A stretch of 64,000 bases of DNA from Tetragonia tetragonoides (GCA_038025085.1 CM076149.1:30417001-30481000), one strand, 5' to 3'. Counted from the first letter of the stretch, positions 1 to 14,520 are shown. Program-made: numbers and translations. Notes: generated from the sequence alone by a model not told the origin.

Positions 1-2407
1 ATATAAACCAACAAATAATCCCGAAGAAAGCCATCTTCCATCTTGTTTCGAAGTTCTGTTTTCACAATTTTCATAGTCGAAAATGCCCGCTCCGTAGTTG
101 CAGTAGAGACAGGAAGAGTCAATACCAGACGTAGAAGCTTATCAACCAAATTATTGTCTTTTGACTTACGTGTCGTGACCAAATTAAACCTCGCAATAAA
201 TCGATGATGTTAGACAAGTTCTTCAAATCTGGATGATTAAGAACATCAAGCCCATAATGTTGCAATTGACACTTCAAATGAATTCTATCTTGGTAAGAAA
301 AATCTGCAGGATAATATCTCTCAGCTAAAGTGCAAATATCTGTAACATTGAACGCCTTATAGCTATCCCTAGGGTCTAATGCTGCACTTAAAATGAGAAG
401 CTCTGTAGCTTTTTCACTAAACCTGTTGTTCAACTCCTGCCATTGTTTGTCTACTGCAACATTAAATATTTCGACTTCATAGTGGTGAGATATTGTCACA
501 GTTGGTTTCCTCATTTGTTGACGAAGAGACTTCAGTATATCAACATAAGGATCATCCATTTTAGGGATTGTGATATCATAACGGGTACAAAATAATGTCA
601 CTTTCTCCCACATATCTTTCCATCCATCCTTTCTCAAGTTCTGAAGCAATGTCTTTGTGGTGGAAACCATATGCATAACATTTACAATATCTAGAGACTT
701 TTGTTGCAAAGCTTGGCAAAGCCCATCAATTATGCCCATAATTTCTTTAACAACAAGCAAAATGAAGACGAATTCAAATGACATAATCAACTTGATAGCA
801 TTAAGAGCATCTGCCCGCTGAGAAGATGTGGTTCCTTCGACAGCTATATCACTAATAACCGAGCGAGTAGCATTCTACATTTTTACCAGACTACATATTG
901 ATTTAAAATGAGAGCTCCATCTAGTATCTCCAGGTCTTTGCAATGTACAAATCTGATTAACTCCTCTCCCTGTCTCAATCTCCTTAATTTCAATTAAATG
1001 CTGAATCTCAGCAATTTGAGTAGCTTGTAACTCATCATGACGTTTTGAGGAACTAGTCACAGAATTTATAATAAAAGCCAAGTGCTGAAACCAAGTATGA
1101 ATTTCAGGTACTTCCCTCGATGCAGCAACAAGTGTTAGTTGCAGTTGGTGAGTTAAACAATGCACATAATATGCATAAGGACATTCTTTAAGGAACAAAG
1201 CTTGTAACCCATTCCACTCTCCTCGCATGTTGCTAGCACCATCATACCCCTGTCCTCTAATATTTTGAACACTAAGCTTATGATGTGACAAAACAGAACA
1301 AATCTCATTTTTCAAAGTCAATGACGTAGTGTCTTTAACATGAACTAAATTCAAGAAGTGCTCTCTTACATTGCCAAACTTATCAACAAATCTCACCACT
1401 ATGGCCATTTGCTCCCTTTTGGAAATATCTCTAGATTCATCAACAATCAAGAAAAAATATGATTGACCAATATCTTCACAAATAGGCTTGGTATGTTTCT
1501 TGCAAAGACATTTAAGATCTCCTTTTGAATTCTCGGTGATGTGTACTTAGCATTTTGCGGGGCATTTTCCAAAACAACTACATCTACATCTTTATTGTAT
1601 GAGGCTAAGAGTTTTATCATCTCAAGAAAAGTTTCCTGATTTTTTGAGTCTGGTCATTCATCATGCCCTCTATATGCACAAGCTTGAAATGTCAACCATC
1701 TAACAACATCTATTGATGTTTTCAAACGCAACCTATTTCTCAAAATTTGCTCTGCAGTTTGCCTCTCTATAATATGTTCAATATGGCCTGCTCTATTTTT
1801 TAGATTGTCATAACACTTAGCAGCATAATTATGAGGTGAATTAGAGTCCTTCCCCACATGAGATAAAAGAGCACAATCTTTTCCATTATTGACTTTTCTC
1901 CAATTTTGGAACCCCTTTTTAGTGAATGTATTTGAACCATGTCTCCCAATTGGTTTTTTGGCAAAAAGAAAGCAAGGAAAACAATAAACAACATCTTTTG
2001 CAGGTGAATACTCTAACCAAGGAAATTTCTCAAACCAATGATATTGAAAACGACGTTGATGATCGTTGTGACCAGAATAAGGATAATTTAGCTAGATGAG
2101 GTTGATATGCACCAAGGTCAATATAAGCCCTTCGAACTAAATCTCGTTCGCTAGAAGGATAAGACTCAATCGACTTACGTAACCCAGGATCACGTACTAA
2201 TAAATTAGAATCAACACCCTCTACCTCAACTCTTGGAGAGTTAGGAGGAAATTGCTCACCATCTAAAGCAGATTGCTCAACATTAGTTCCTGTTTCACCA
2301 ACTGAATCTGTATCAACAATTGGCTCATCGGATTGGACTCTGCCCTCAGTTTCTGTGGTCTTGTTGTGAGGGAAAAAATAGGATTCAATTGTTTTCCTTT
2401 TTGACAT
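1..2407 (-). pseudogene. hAT transposase, zinc-finger MYM/TTF type, broken (copy 1)
   Basis: It would cut and paste the hAT element in the nucleus. The reading starts at MSKRKTIESYFF (ATG at 2407). It continues through a TTF-type zinc-finger region (YCFPCFLFAKK), a DUF4371-like RNase H core (IVDESRD, then GYDGASNMRGEWNGLQ, then HCLTHQLQL) and the hAT C-terminal dimerisation motif (TTERAF) near base 60. The reading is broken. An extra A near 2090 shifts the frame. A TAG stands at about 879 where the other copies have TAC. A shift lies near 1500. Five extra bases near 195 shift the frame just before the dimerisation region. Unlike the other two copies it keeps GGG, not TGA, at the ETGRG site near 965. 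No intact protein can be made. Confidence 0.85.
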
Positions 2408-3179
2408 TCTTTGAACTGTACTTGAAAACAATTATATACTAATTAACATTGAGTATCAAAAATAAAGCTATATTTAGACAAACAATAGAAGAACACTACA
2501 GTAAAATTTGGACGTATTAAAATTGTGTTAATTAACTAAAGTAAAGAAAGTTAAGAAACCCTAATAATTATATTCGCACAAAACAATAGAACATTACTGA
2601 GAAAAGAAACAAAATAAAAAACTATGAACATTCCTTTACATTTTTCAATGACAGACACTCTGAATCTTAAAATATTGTAGAGAGAGTTTGAGCTTTTTTG
2701 TTTTAGAGAGAGTTTGAGCTTTTTTGTTTTACTCACTGACGGCGACCTCGTATAAGGCCGCTGAACTCAATTGAATAATGATGGGGAATACTGTAACTGT
2801 TCCCTCATTAAATTGGTACAGTATTTAGAAAGTAGAAAACTAATTAAAAGTGGGACAACTGACGTCTGACCCAAAAAAGGAAGTTCAGTATTAAAATGAA
2901 TAAGTTCTGTACGCATGGTTCAAGTTAAACACAAAAAAATAAATAAAAAGTGAATAAGTGATTGAAAGGGATTGGGACATGTGCCTTGAGACCACAAACT
3001 TGTATTTCAGGTTCTAGTAGCCTAGGTGTGTAGATTACTAAGTAGTCAGTTATGTTATTTTTTCCTTTTATCTTTGGGCTTTGAGGAGACCAGTATTTTT
3101 AAATTGTGGGTTAGTTAGGATTATTTCAAAAGTTAGTATGGGCCCCGGCTCCCCCTAGTCCCTCCTATGTCCGCCCCTG
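1..3179 (-). mobile_element. hAT transposon, copy 1 (truncated by the window edge)
   Basis: The element reads on the minus strand. Its 5' terminus is at 3179, where the plus strand ends in TCCGCCCCTG, the complement of the hAT TIR CAGGGGCGGA that bounds the two other copies in this window. The next eight bases, TTTACTTA (3180-3187), would be one target-site duplication. The other end lies before base 1, so the matching TSD cannot be seen. About 770 bp of non-coding 5' sequence precede the coding part and match the 5' regions at 9105 and 19302. Only the last roughly 300 bp of the family are missing. Confidence 0.88.
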
Positions 3180-3225
3180 TTTACTTAGATGAGGTGGAAA
3201 GCAAAACGTATAAAAGATGCTCTTA

Positions 3226-3909
3226 GAGCATCCCCAACAATGACTTTTTAAAGGGTCAAGTGGAGAGAGAGTATGGGTCAAATAAGGATCACTATTGGGG
3301 AAAAGGTATCAAGGGGTGACTTTTCTCTCTCCTAGCTCTCCTTGGAAACTCAATGTGCCAGAAAATATCACTCAACCAACCAATTAGAGCTGGACAGCTG
3401 TTAGCTATTTTTAAAAAAATCGACTATTTAACACCCCAAAACACATCGTTTGGACTGTAAAAAAGCCCCCTCAAAAAAAAGGCAGATGGTCAGTGCAGCC
3501 TGACGTGCGTCAGGCGGACCATTGGGAAGCTACCACGTGGCAGATTTCTTTGAACAAAATTACTAGCCGTTTTCAAACGGCTATAAAAAAAGTAAAAAAA
3601 AAAAATCAAAAAATTATGAAAAAATCACCAACGTTCCTATTTTTTCCTCCTCATTAAATAGAGACCACTCTTGATATATTTCTCACACTTATTACAAATT
3701 TTCACTTTTCTCCTAATTTCCTTACATTTTCACTTTATTAGTTTTGGTGGGGTAGAGAAAAAGTAGGAGAGAGAGGGTAGTGACTTGGGTCATGAATGGA
3801 GGATAAGAAGTCATGAAAAATAAAAAGTCAAGTTTTGAGTGGAAAAGTGAGGTGGAGGAGAGAGAGAAGCATTGACCCCTTGAAAAATGGGTCATGGTTG
3901 TGGATGCTC
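3226..3909. mobile_element. Tourist/Harbinger-type MITE
   Basis: The 684-bp element starts GAGCATCCCCAACAATGAC and ends with the imperfect complement (GGTTGTGGATGCTC). It is flanked by TTA on both sides (3223-3225 and 3910-3912), the TSD size and sequence usual for PIF/Harbinger. The interior has no coding potential. It has a C/T-rich tract, a CACGTGGCAG segment and an AT-rich segment before a TTAAATAGAGA box, which is the layout upstream of the Harbinger ORF1 at 62.8 kb. Confidence 0.75.
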
Positions 3910-4129
3910 TTAGCTAATAGGGTGTTAGCCACACATTGAAGATGCTCTAATAATCCGTTGTGTAAGATATAATATACCCGAGAATCAGTGGAGCTGAAGT
4001 TTATGGAGTTTGATATCCGTGTACCTGAAATACCTCTTCAACCACATTTCTCCCTCCTTGACCTCTCCCCTCGTCCTCTGACCTGTCATTATAATTTGAA
4101 AAATATTAGTCCAACAATGTCTTATATAT

Positions 4130-6314
4130 TTAAATAAAAAATGCAATTACTAATGAATACTTACAATTGAGATATGGAGTATCCGAATCTGAATCGAGGT
4201 CTTGAGTCTCTTTCTTCTTACCCTTATTCATGTGCTCATACAGTTTTAAGGGTCTACCACACCTGGGTCTATCCTTTGCCATTACCGCCAACGGGTCAAT
4301 ATAGTTTACGACGGCCTTCTTGACCATCACAAAGGGTTTTGAAAGCGGAGGGGTTTTCCACCGCCCCCCCCTCGAAGGCCATCTTCATGGGTTAACAAAA
4401 ACAACAAATTCACACTTTTCCTTAGAATACTCAGCAAGGTCAACCAAGTGATTGAACTTCCTCTCCATCCTCTTCTACCTATCAACCTCACCCTCCGCTT
4501 GCTCCCAACTTCAATAAGGTTCATCTTGCTATGTGGCCGCTTCACATCTCTTCTCCAACGCCGCATAATTTACTTTTTAGATAACAAGTGACTCTCTTTC
4601 TATGTAACACCATCATAGCATGCCTACACAATAGGCCTTTCTATTTTGACATGCTACATAAACAATTCACATCAATTCTACTAGAGTCAAAAAATACTTG
4701 GTATTCACGGGATTTGGTTTTCCCACAATCTCACTGTTTCGATGCTCCACTTATGTCAGAGTCCACTCGCTAACATTTATCTCTTCTCTGATCATGTCTA
4801 GCTCACAATGAATAATCTCCTCTTGTACTTTGTTGAAAACATCTATTGTGTAAGCCTTTTGGAATTGCACTTACATAGAAAATTTTGTGACTATTGGAAT
4901 GGTACCATGCAATAAAAGGGCATCGGCGTGATCCTCTTGCTCAATCTTGTCCGCCAATGCTTCTTCATACCTATCAACAAATCCTTTCAAAGCTGTTTTT
5001 TTGTGCACATAAGCATCAAAGTAAGAATTCGTTAACTCACTCCTTTGTGTATAGGACATTGCAGCCCAAAAATGAGTCCTCACATACACTTGCACCCATT
5101 TCTCTTTTCCTTGATAAAGGCTTTCAAACAATAATCATCTCTTCCCGGTCTTTCCAACTTAAACCCCACCATCATTCGTTTCAACCCTTCTTCAAACTCT
5201 TCTTCTCTGAGGCTCATATACACAACACACATGAATGTACGAAGAATTTCATCATACCTACGATGCCCATCACACTTGTCTGTAAACTTGTACATAATAT
5301 GAAACAAACATCACCTATGCTTTACATTTCTAAAAACATTTCTCATATCACCACCTATGCTTTGGCGCTGGTCGGTAACAATTGCACCAGACATTATAGA
5401 ATCCATCGCTTTTAAAAATGTCTTAAATAGCCACTCAAACATAGCAACATCTTCTTTACATATTGAAGCACCTCTTAATAGTATGCACCGGCCATGATCA
5501 TTTACCCTCACAAAAGGAGCAAAGGACGACATTTGGTATTTATTCACCAAGTATGTAGTGTCGAAAGATATGACATCAAAACACTCTTTGTATGCAGCCA
5601 TCTACCCAAAATACATTTCTTATTCTATTTTCCTTGTATGCATCTATGTCAAAGTAAAAGTCATGGTTCTTTATTTGCAAGCACAATAAGAAGTTATAAA
5701 CAACATTTGCATTACCCCTTCGAGTCTTTTTCTCCTAATTTTCTTATGGTGGTTACGATATCTCTAGGCAAACAAGTCATGTTTTGAGCACCCGTAACAT
5801 CACTTATTGCAACTTTCACACGTTGTGCTATTGAAATTCCAACACTTTCTAAGGATTCAACCATCATTTTGGTTTCTACATGAAGCACTCTATATTGCTT
5901 TAAATATCTTGACATACTAGGATTTTGTTCATGATTATGAACCAATTTTGTACTAGTTATCAATAATCACACTGCTTACTTGCACCCACTCTATTGGCAC
6001 ATCCTATCCTTGAAGTAGGCTTTCTCCTCTACGATTCGCCCTCATCATGTTTCCTAGTGTCCACAATGACAAGCAATTGTTTGTGATTTAACACTACTGT
6101 CTTTAGCCTTGTTCTTTGGATACTTAACCTAACTACAACCTACACTCTTTCCATAAATGTGCGTGAATGCACAATCCAAGGATTTATACGTATGGCGAAT
6201 TTCAGGGACCTCGTCAATCCCCTCTGAATCATCCTCCTTTTCCTCACTTGAGACACACTCCTCCACTATCTCCACACTATTTTTATTATCAGAACATTCA
6301 TCCATATTATTCAT
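4130..6314 (-). pseudogene. FAR1/FRS-like (MULE transposase-derived) gene, broken, copy A
   Basis: FAR1-related proteins descend from Mutator-like transposases. The minus strand shows the family order. An acidic N-terminus lies at 6314-6129. A FAR1 DNA-binding remnant follows near 5940 (LVHNHEQNPSMSRYLK), then the lead-in RNVFWVDG near 5620, then the DDE core: first Asp in SFDTTYLVNKYQM near 5575, second in IVTDQ near 5390, and the Glu region RSELTNSYFDAYVHKKT near 5030. A C-terminal basic motif DPLAVMAKDRPRCGR lies near 4280. The segments sit in different frames with stops between them (after 5964, near 5610, at 5307-5311 and about 4870-4570), so this is a pseudogene unless many introns are assumed. 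The same breaks occur in copy B. No SWIM zinc finger is evident. It may be a domesticated gene copy or a MULE transposase; no MULE TIRs were found. Confidence 0.78.
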
Positions 6315-6498
6315 CTCAATCTATTCAACTTCTCAATTTTCCTACGATATAACAAATACATACATGCAGTCAGTATTAATTTCATCTATCATACACGAAT
6401 TAAAATAAACAAGAAAAACAATAATCGACCTTAATGAAACAAAATCTATACTTTCCTACTTTCTTTCTACAAACTCATTTTTTTACACAAAAATATCC

Positions 6499-8540
<2,042 letters not shown>

Positions 8541-9621
8541 TAGGTGGTAGGGTTATTCACAGTAGATTAATCGTACCGAAATACATTTTTGGTACGATAG
8601 CCGAAAATATCGGTTTGACTTTTTCCGAATTGGTACCCGTACCGAATATACCGGTTAACCGATGCTCGGTTAACCGAAACTTTTGGTACGGTTTACCGAA
8701 TTTATACATTTTCAATTTTTAATTTCTACATTCTTTTTTTCGTTTAATATTTACAATACCCAACTACCAGCCATCTCCTCACCGGAAAAAGACATTTCTC
8801 CATGTTTACCGACCAGCTGAAGTTCCTCTCACTGCAACTTTTACAGATTGTTAGTCTTACAAGTAGAGTATAATGGGTTTGGAATCATTTGGCCGATTTC
8901 CAGAAGATGGGTTTCATGGTCCAGTCTGCGGTTTGCTTTTCTTTTGAAACCTAGATGAAATCTTTCAATGCAATCTGGTCTTTGTATGACTAATACTCAA
9001 TTTGGATTAATTGTCTTGAATGGGCCTATGGAGTACTTGTTGCTTCAAATGATTGCTTCTTCCATTCTCGTTGTGTTACCAAGTGTATATTGTATACCTC
9101 TTAGCAGGGGCGGACATAGGGGGGACTAGGGGGTGCCGGGGCCCAGACTAACTTTTGAAATAATCCTAACTAACCCACAATTTAAAAATACTGGTCCCCT
9201 CAAAGCCCAAAGATAAAAGGAAAAAAATAACATAACTGACTACTTAGTAATCTACACACCTATGCTACTAGAACGTGAAATACAAGTTTGTGGTCCCAAG
9301 GCACATGTCCCAATCCCTTACAATCACTTATTCACTTTTTAATTTTTTTTTGTGTTTAACTTGAAACATGCGTACAGAACTTATTCACTTTAGTACCAAA
9401 CTTCCTTTTTTGGGTAAGACGTAAGTGGTCCCACTTTTAATTAGTTTACGTTCTAAATACTATACCAATTTAATGAGGGAACAGTTACAGCATTCCCCAT
9501 CATTATTCAATTGAGTTCAGCGGCCTTATCCAAGGTCGCCGTCAGTGAGTAAAACAAAAAAGCTCAAACTCTCTCTACAATATTTTAAGATTCTGAGTGT
9601 CTGTCATTGAAAAATTTAAAG

Positions 9622-9840
9622 GTATGTTCACAGTTTTTTATTTTGTTTCTTTTCTCAGTAATGTTTTATTGTTTTGTGCGAATATAATTATTAGGGTTTC
9701 TTAACTTTCTTTACTTTAGTTGATTAAAACAATTTTAATACGTCCAAATTTTGTTGTAGTGTTCTTCTATTGTTTGCTTAAATATAGCTTTATTTTTTTA
9801 TACTCAATGTTAATTAGTATATAATTATTTTCAATTACAG
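9622..9840 (+). other. Predicted 5' UTR intron of the hAT transposase gene
   Basis: A donor AAAG/GTATGT at 9621/9622 and a pyrimidine-rich acceptor TTTTCAATTACAG ending at 9840 bracket 219 bp of T-rich sequence, just before the ATG at 9849. All three copies keep both sites. This is a prediction from splice consensus only. Confidence 0.45.
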
Positions 9841-9848
9841 TTCAAAGA

Positions 9849-12315
9849 ATGTCAAAAAGGAAAACAATTGAATTCTATTTTTTCCCTCACAACAAGACCA
9901 CAGAAACTGAGGGCAGAGTCCAATCCGATGAGCCAGTTGTTGATGCAGAACCAGTTGGTGAAACAGATGCTTTAGATGGTGAGCAATTTTCTCCTAACTC
10001 TCCAAGAATTGAGGTAGAGGGTGTTGATTCTAATTTATTAGTACGTGATCCTGGGTTACGTAAGTCGATTGAGTCTTATCCTTCTAGCGAACGAGATTTA
10101 GTTCGAAGGGCTTATATTGTTGGTGCATATCAACCTCATCTAGCTAATTATCCTTATTCTGGTCACAACGATCATCAACGTCGTTTTCAATATCATTGGT
10201 TTTAGAAATTTCCTTGGTTAGAGTATTCACCTGCAAAAGATGTTGTTTATTGTTTTCCTTTCTTTCTTTTTGCCAAAAAATCAATTGGGAGACATGATTC
10301 AAATACATTCACTAAAAAGGGGTTCCAAAATTGGAGAAAAGTCAATAATGGAAAAGATTGTGCTCTTTTATCTCATGTGAGGAAGGACTCTAATTCACCT
10401 CATAATTATGCTGTTAAGTGTTATGACAATCTAAAAAATAGAGCAGGCCATATTGAACATATTATAGAGAGACAAACTGCAGAGCAAATTTTGAGAAATA
10501 GGTTGCGTTTGAAAACATCAATAGATGCTGTTAGATGGTTGACATTTCAAGCTTGTGCATATAGAGGGCATGATGAACGACCAGACTCAAAAATCAGGAA
10601 AATTTTCTTGAGATGATAAAACTCTTGGCCTCATATAATAAAGATGTAGATGCAGTTGTTTTGCAAAATGCCCCACAAAATGCTAAGTACACATCACCGA
10701 GAATTCAGAAGGAGATCTTAAATGTCTTTGCAAGAAAAGTACAAAGCCTATTTGTGAAGATATTGGTCAATCATATTTTTGCTTGATTGTTGATGAGTCT
10801 AGAGATATTTCTAAAAGGGGGCAAATGGCCATAGTGGTGAGATTTGTTGATAAATTTGGCAATGTAAGAGAGCGCTTCTTGGATTTAGTTCATGTTAAAG
10901 ACACTACGTCATTGACTTTGAAAAATGAGATTTGTTCTGTTTTGTCACATCATAAGCTTAGTGTTCAAAATATTAGAGGCCAGGGGTATGATGGTGCTAG
11001 TAACATGCGAGGAGAGTGGAATGGGTTACAAGTTTTGTTCCTTAAAGAATGTCCTTATGCATATTATGTGCATTGTTTAGCTCACCAATTGCAACTAACA
11101 CTTGTCACTGCATCGAGGGAAGTACCTGAAATTCATACTTGGTTTCAGCACTTGGTTTTTATTATAAATTCTGTGACTAGTTCCTCAAAACGTCATGATG
11201 ATTTACAAGCTACTGAAATTGTTGAGATTGAGCATTTAATTGAAATTGAGGAGATTGAGACCTGAAGAGGAGTTAATCAGATTGGTACATTGCAAAGACC
11301 TGGAGATACTAGATGGAGCTCTCATTTTAAATTAATATGTAGTCTAGTAAAAATGTACAATGCTACTCGCTCGGTTCTTAGTGATATAGCTGTCGAAGGA
11401 ACCACATCTTCTCGGCGGGCAGATGCTCTTAATGCTATCAAGTTGATTATATCATTTGAATTCGTCTTCATTTTGCTTGTTGTTAAAGAAATTATGAGCA
11501 TAATTTATGGGCTTTACCAAGCTTTGCAACAAAAGTCTCTAGATATTGTAAATGCTATGCATATGGTTTCCACCACAAAGACATTGCTTCAGAACTTGAG
11601 AAAGGATGGATGGAAAGATATGTGGGAGAAAATGACATTATTTTGTACCCGTTATGATGTCACAATCCCTAAAATGGATGATCCTTATGTTGATATACTG
11701 AAGTCTCTTCGTCAACAAATGAGAAAACCAACTGTGACAATGTCTCACAACTATGAAGTCGAAATGTTTAATGTTGCAGTAGACAAACAATGGCAGGAGT
11801 TGAACAACAGGTTTAGTGAAAAAGCTACAGAGCTTCTCATTTTAAGTGCAGCATTAGACCCTAGGGATGGCTATAAGGCGTTCAATGTTGCAGATATTTG
11901 CACTTTAGCTGAGAGATATTATCCTGCAGATTTTTCTTACCAAGATAGAATTCATTTGAAGTGTCAATTGCAACATTATGGGCTTGATGTTCCTAATCAT
12001 CCAGATTTGAAGAACTTGTCTAACATCATCGGTTTATTGCGAGGTTTGGTCACGACAATTAAGTCAAAAGACAATAATTTGGTTGATAAGCTTCTACGTC
12101 TGGTGTTAACTCTTTCTGTCTCTACTGCAACTACGGAGCGGGCATTTTCGGCTATGAAAATTGTGAAAACAGATCTTTGAAACAAGATGGATGAGGGCTT
12201 TCTTCGGGATTATTTGTTGGTTTATATTGAAAGGGAAATAACTGAGAAGTTTAGTACAAATTTGATAATAGACACCTTTAAACAATTGAAAGAGAGACGC
12301 GTACAGTTTAAGTAA
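9849..12315 (+). pseudogene. hAT transposase, zinc-finger MYM/TTF type, broken (copy A)
   Basis: The order is MSKRKTIEFYFF N-terminus, TTF-type zinc finger (10220-10560), DUF4371-like core with IVDESRD (10783) and GYDGASNM (about 10987), helical region, and C-terminal dimerisation motif TTERAFSAMKIVK (about 12130), ending VQFK at 12315. The lesions are TTTTAG at 10203 (copy 1 has TTTGAG), loss of one A in a run at about 10590, a frame change near 10740, TGA at about 11263, and CGA to TGA at 12178 in the dimerisation region. Relative to copies 1 and B it lacks a short in-frame stretch near 9970 and one codon near 10120. Unlike those two, it stays in frame near 12045. Not functional. Confidence 0.88.
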
Positions 12316-12856
12316 CCTGCTATAAGGTACGCAACTTCTTTTAATAAATTCTACATTCAATGTTATTTATTTTTTTTTTTGTGTGTGTTTATTGTTTGTG
12401 CTCGCTTGTAAACCATATGTGACACATCTCGTTTTGATCTATGAGTATTTAAATTGAATGGAGAAAAAAAAATTGAATATCATATTATTTGGTCCCCCCC
12501 AATAAAGAAATCCTGGTTCCGCCCCTGCCTCTTAGAGTCTTAGATGATGAAATCTTGATCTAGTCTATCTTCTTGATGTTATTAGAATCAACAGATGCCT
12601 TTCATCCTATAATATATGTTTCAGGAAGCTTAACTTATTGTTTGGACCACCATTTCAATTTTTATTTTTCGGTTAACCGAAATGCGCAAAACGCGAACCG
12701 TAACCGTGGCGAAAAATCTAGATTATGTAATGGTACGATAACTGTACCGAGAACATTTTTTTTTCTCAGTATGTAACCTGTTCCCCGGTTCGATTTTGTG
12801 CTGTTACGATATTATTTTTTGGTTTCGTATTTTTATGAACAATCCTTATAGGTGGT

Positions 12857-13816
12857 GTGTTTAGCATGCATGTAGATAGAGCTCCACATTTTCCTTGGGG
12901 ACTAGGATAGTAAGCGAGTTTGGGTGGAGCTAATTAATTAGACCTTTATAATGGAACTGCTTAACATAAATACCAAAATTACTAAGCACAAATATTTTTA
13001 TTGTAATACTCCCGAAAATACCTTTTTATTTGTAGTTTTTTTCCTCCTTATTCTTTTCCTCTCAAATCATCCTATGAATTCACTTTTGTTATTGTAGACA
13101 AACTTAAAATCCAACCAACTTAGATGATTCCTTTAGTCGAGAAAATATTTGGGATGAAATTAACCTCGTAACTAATAAAATTTTAATTTGAATTCTTTTA
13201 TTTATGCATTATTTAGGGTTTATGGGTGGCTGCCTTGTAGGCTGGCGACAGTTGAGTAGGGCCTGGTGGTTGGGCCATTGGGGGGCGTGGTGGCTGGGGT
13301 GGTGGTTGTTGGTAGCTTGTTGGTTAGGGTGGCAGGAAGGAGAGAGAAAGGGGGGAGAGAAAGATGCTCAAATATGGAAATAAAGCCCCTAAACCTCCAT
13401 CCCTAGTCTTAGCCTTGTCAACCAACCAAACCGAACAGCCCCCTGTCAATTACCATCTCTACCCCCGCTGAGCCCCTCCTCCCCTACCTCAGTCCACCCC
13501 GACTCAACCCCACTACCCCAACCTGTGGAGCACTCATTTGGCCAAAAATCACCAGCCCCACACCACACCGGCGCCGTGAACCTCACCCCGACGTCTCTCT
13601 CTTCCCAGCCACCCCACTACCCCAACCACGGGCTACCACTTAAACCCCAAAATCAGGATAGGTTTGGAAGGTGGAGATGTGTTTGATATTCTCAGAATTT
13701 TGAGGAGGATGAATTATGAGTGATGAGGATCTATGGTTAATGAGTGTCGATCCATATATAAAGATAATAAGAGATAAAAGGGAATCTATGTATCATTTCT
13801 GGTTGGTTGTATCTCA
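12857..13816. other. No gene seen; G-rich then C-rich tracts
   Basis: After the TSD of the host hAT element the sequence is AT-rich. At 13220-13350 it becomes GGT/GGG-rich, then at 13400-13640 C-rich (CCCC-A words), ending before a Stowaway terminus. Short frames here are low-complexity. The segment recurs at 23077-24034. Confidence 0.5.
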
Positions 13817-13818
13817 TA

Positions 13819-13929
13819 CTCCCTTTGTCCCTTGTTTACTTGTGCACATTCCATTTTGGGATGTCCCTTGTTTACTTGGGCATTTCCTTAAATAGTAAGA
13901 AAAAGCTACTGAAATTACTTATTTGCCCT
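13819..13929. mobile_element. Stowaway-type element, left end (unit A, truncated)
   Basis: CTCCCTTTGTCCC follows TA (13817-13818). The arm runs to the LTR insertion at 13930. The rest of the element was not duplicated into unit A; its right end is at 29251. Confidence 0.7.
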
Positions 13930-14520
13930 TGTAGACGCCGAATTTTGACTTGTATTTCTTCTAAATAATTATTACAGTTAATATTAGCATTAACTGTAAT
14001 TACCTTAATTAAATAAGTCATTTGGGCTAAAAGGGCATTTAGGGTCCATAAGTTGACCCAACCCATTAGCAAAGCAAAGCCCAAAGCCCAAAGCCCAAAA
14101 GAGAAAATAAATCAAAAATCCAAAAAAGAATATAAAAGAGAAAATACAAAAATAAATAAGAAAGGGAATTATGATGTCATGGATGACATCATTTCATGAC
14201 ATCATCCTATGATGTCATGCACGTCACAATATTCTCATGTTCCCATCCAATAGCTAAAGACAAAAGGGAATAATGGTATCAAGTGGAAATACCAAAATAC
14301 CCTTCCCTTTTCCATGAATTAACCCCCCACCCAAAAAAAAATCCCCTCTCACAACCGAAAAAGAGAAGAAAAAGAAAAAAAAAGAAAAATGTTCCCCCCC
14401 CACGGTTTTTATTTCTTTTTTTTTTTTTATTATTATTTTTTTTTTGTTTTTATTTTTTCCTTTTCTATTTTCTCTCCCACCTTATCTAGTCTTCTCTCTT
14501 TCCTACTCACTTCCACCTCA
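13930..14520 (+). mobile_element. Tat/Ogre-type LTR, first 591 bp (unit A, cut at the duplication junction)
   Basis: It starts TGTAGACGCCG after GCCCT (13925-13929), exactly as the full LTR at 24147 does, and stops at 14520 where unit B begins. This shows the LTR was already in place when the segment duplicated. Confidence 0.85.

Larger units (their letters stand above)
9105..12527 (+). mobile_element. hAT transposon, copy A (complete ends)
   Basis: The 3423-bp element has TIRs CAGGGGCGGA and TCCGCCCCTG and a perfect 8-bp TSD CCTCTTAG at 9097-9104 and 12528-12535. It contains one broken transposase gene. It sits inside another hAT-type element. Copy B occupies the same site in the other duplication unit, so this insertion predates the duplication. 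Confidence 0.95.
8549..12848. mobile_element. CGGTTAACCG-rich hAT-type non-autonomous element (host of hAT copy A)
   Basis: The element starts AGGGTTATTCA and ends TGAACAATCCTTA. It is flanked by a perfect 8-bp TSD, TAGGTGGT (8541-8548 and 12849-12856), the length made by hAT transposases. The arms carry repeated GGTACG and CGGTTAACCG words (8580-8700, 12668-12800). Its own sequence is about 0.87 kb; the rest is the transposase-bearing hAT inserted at 9105. The right terminus has two extra bases relative to the left, so the exact edge may shift by 1-2 bp. Confidence 0.78.

Noticed and set aside
4894..5415. 173-codon plus-strand frame (and its copy at 15115-15645)
   Set aside because: It is antisense to the FAR1-like core, which has recognisable motifs on the minus strand.
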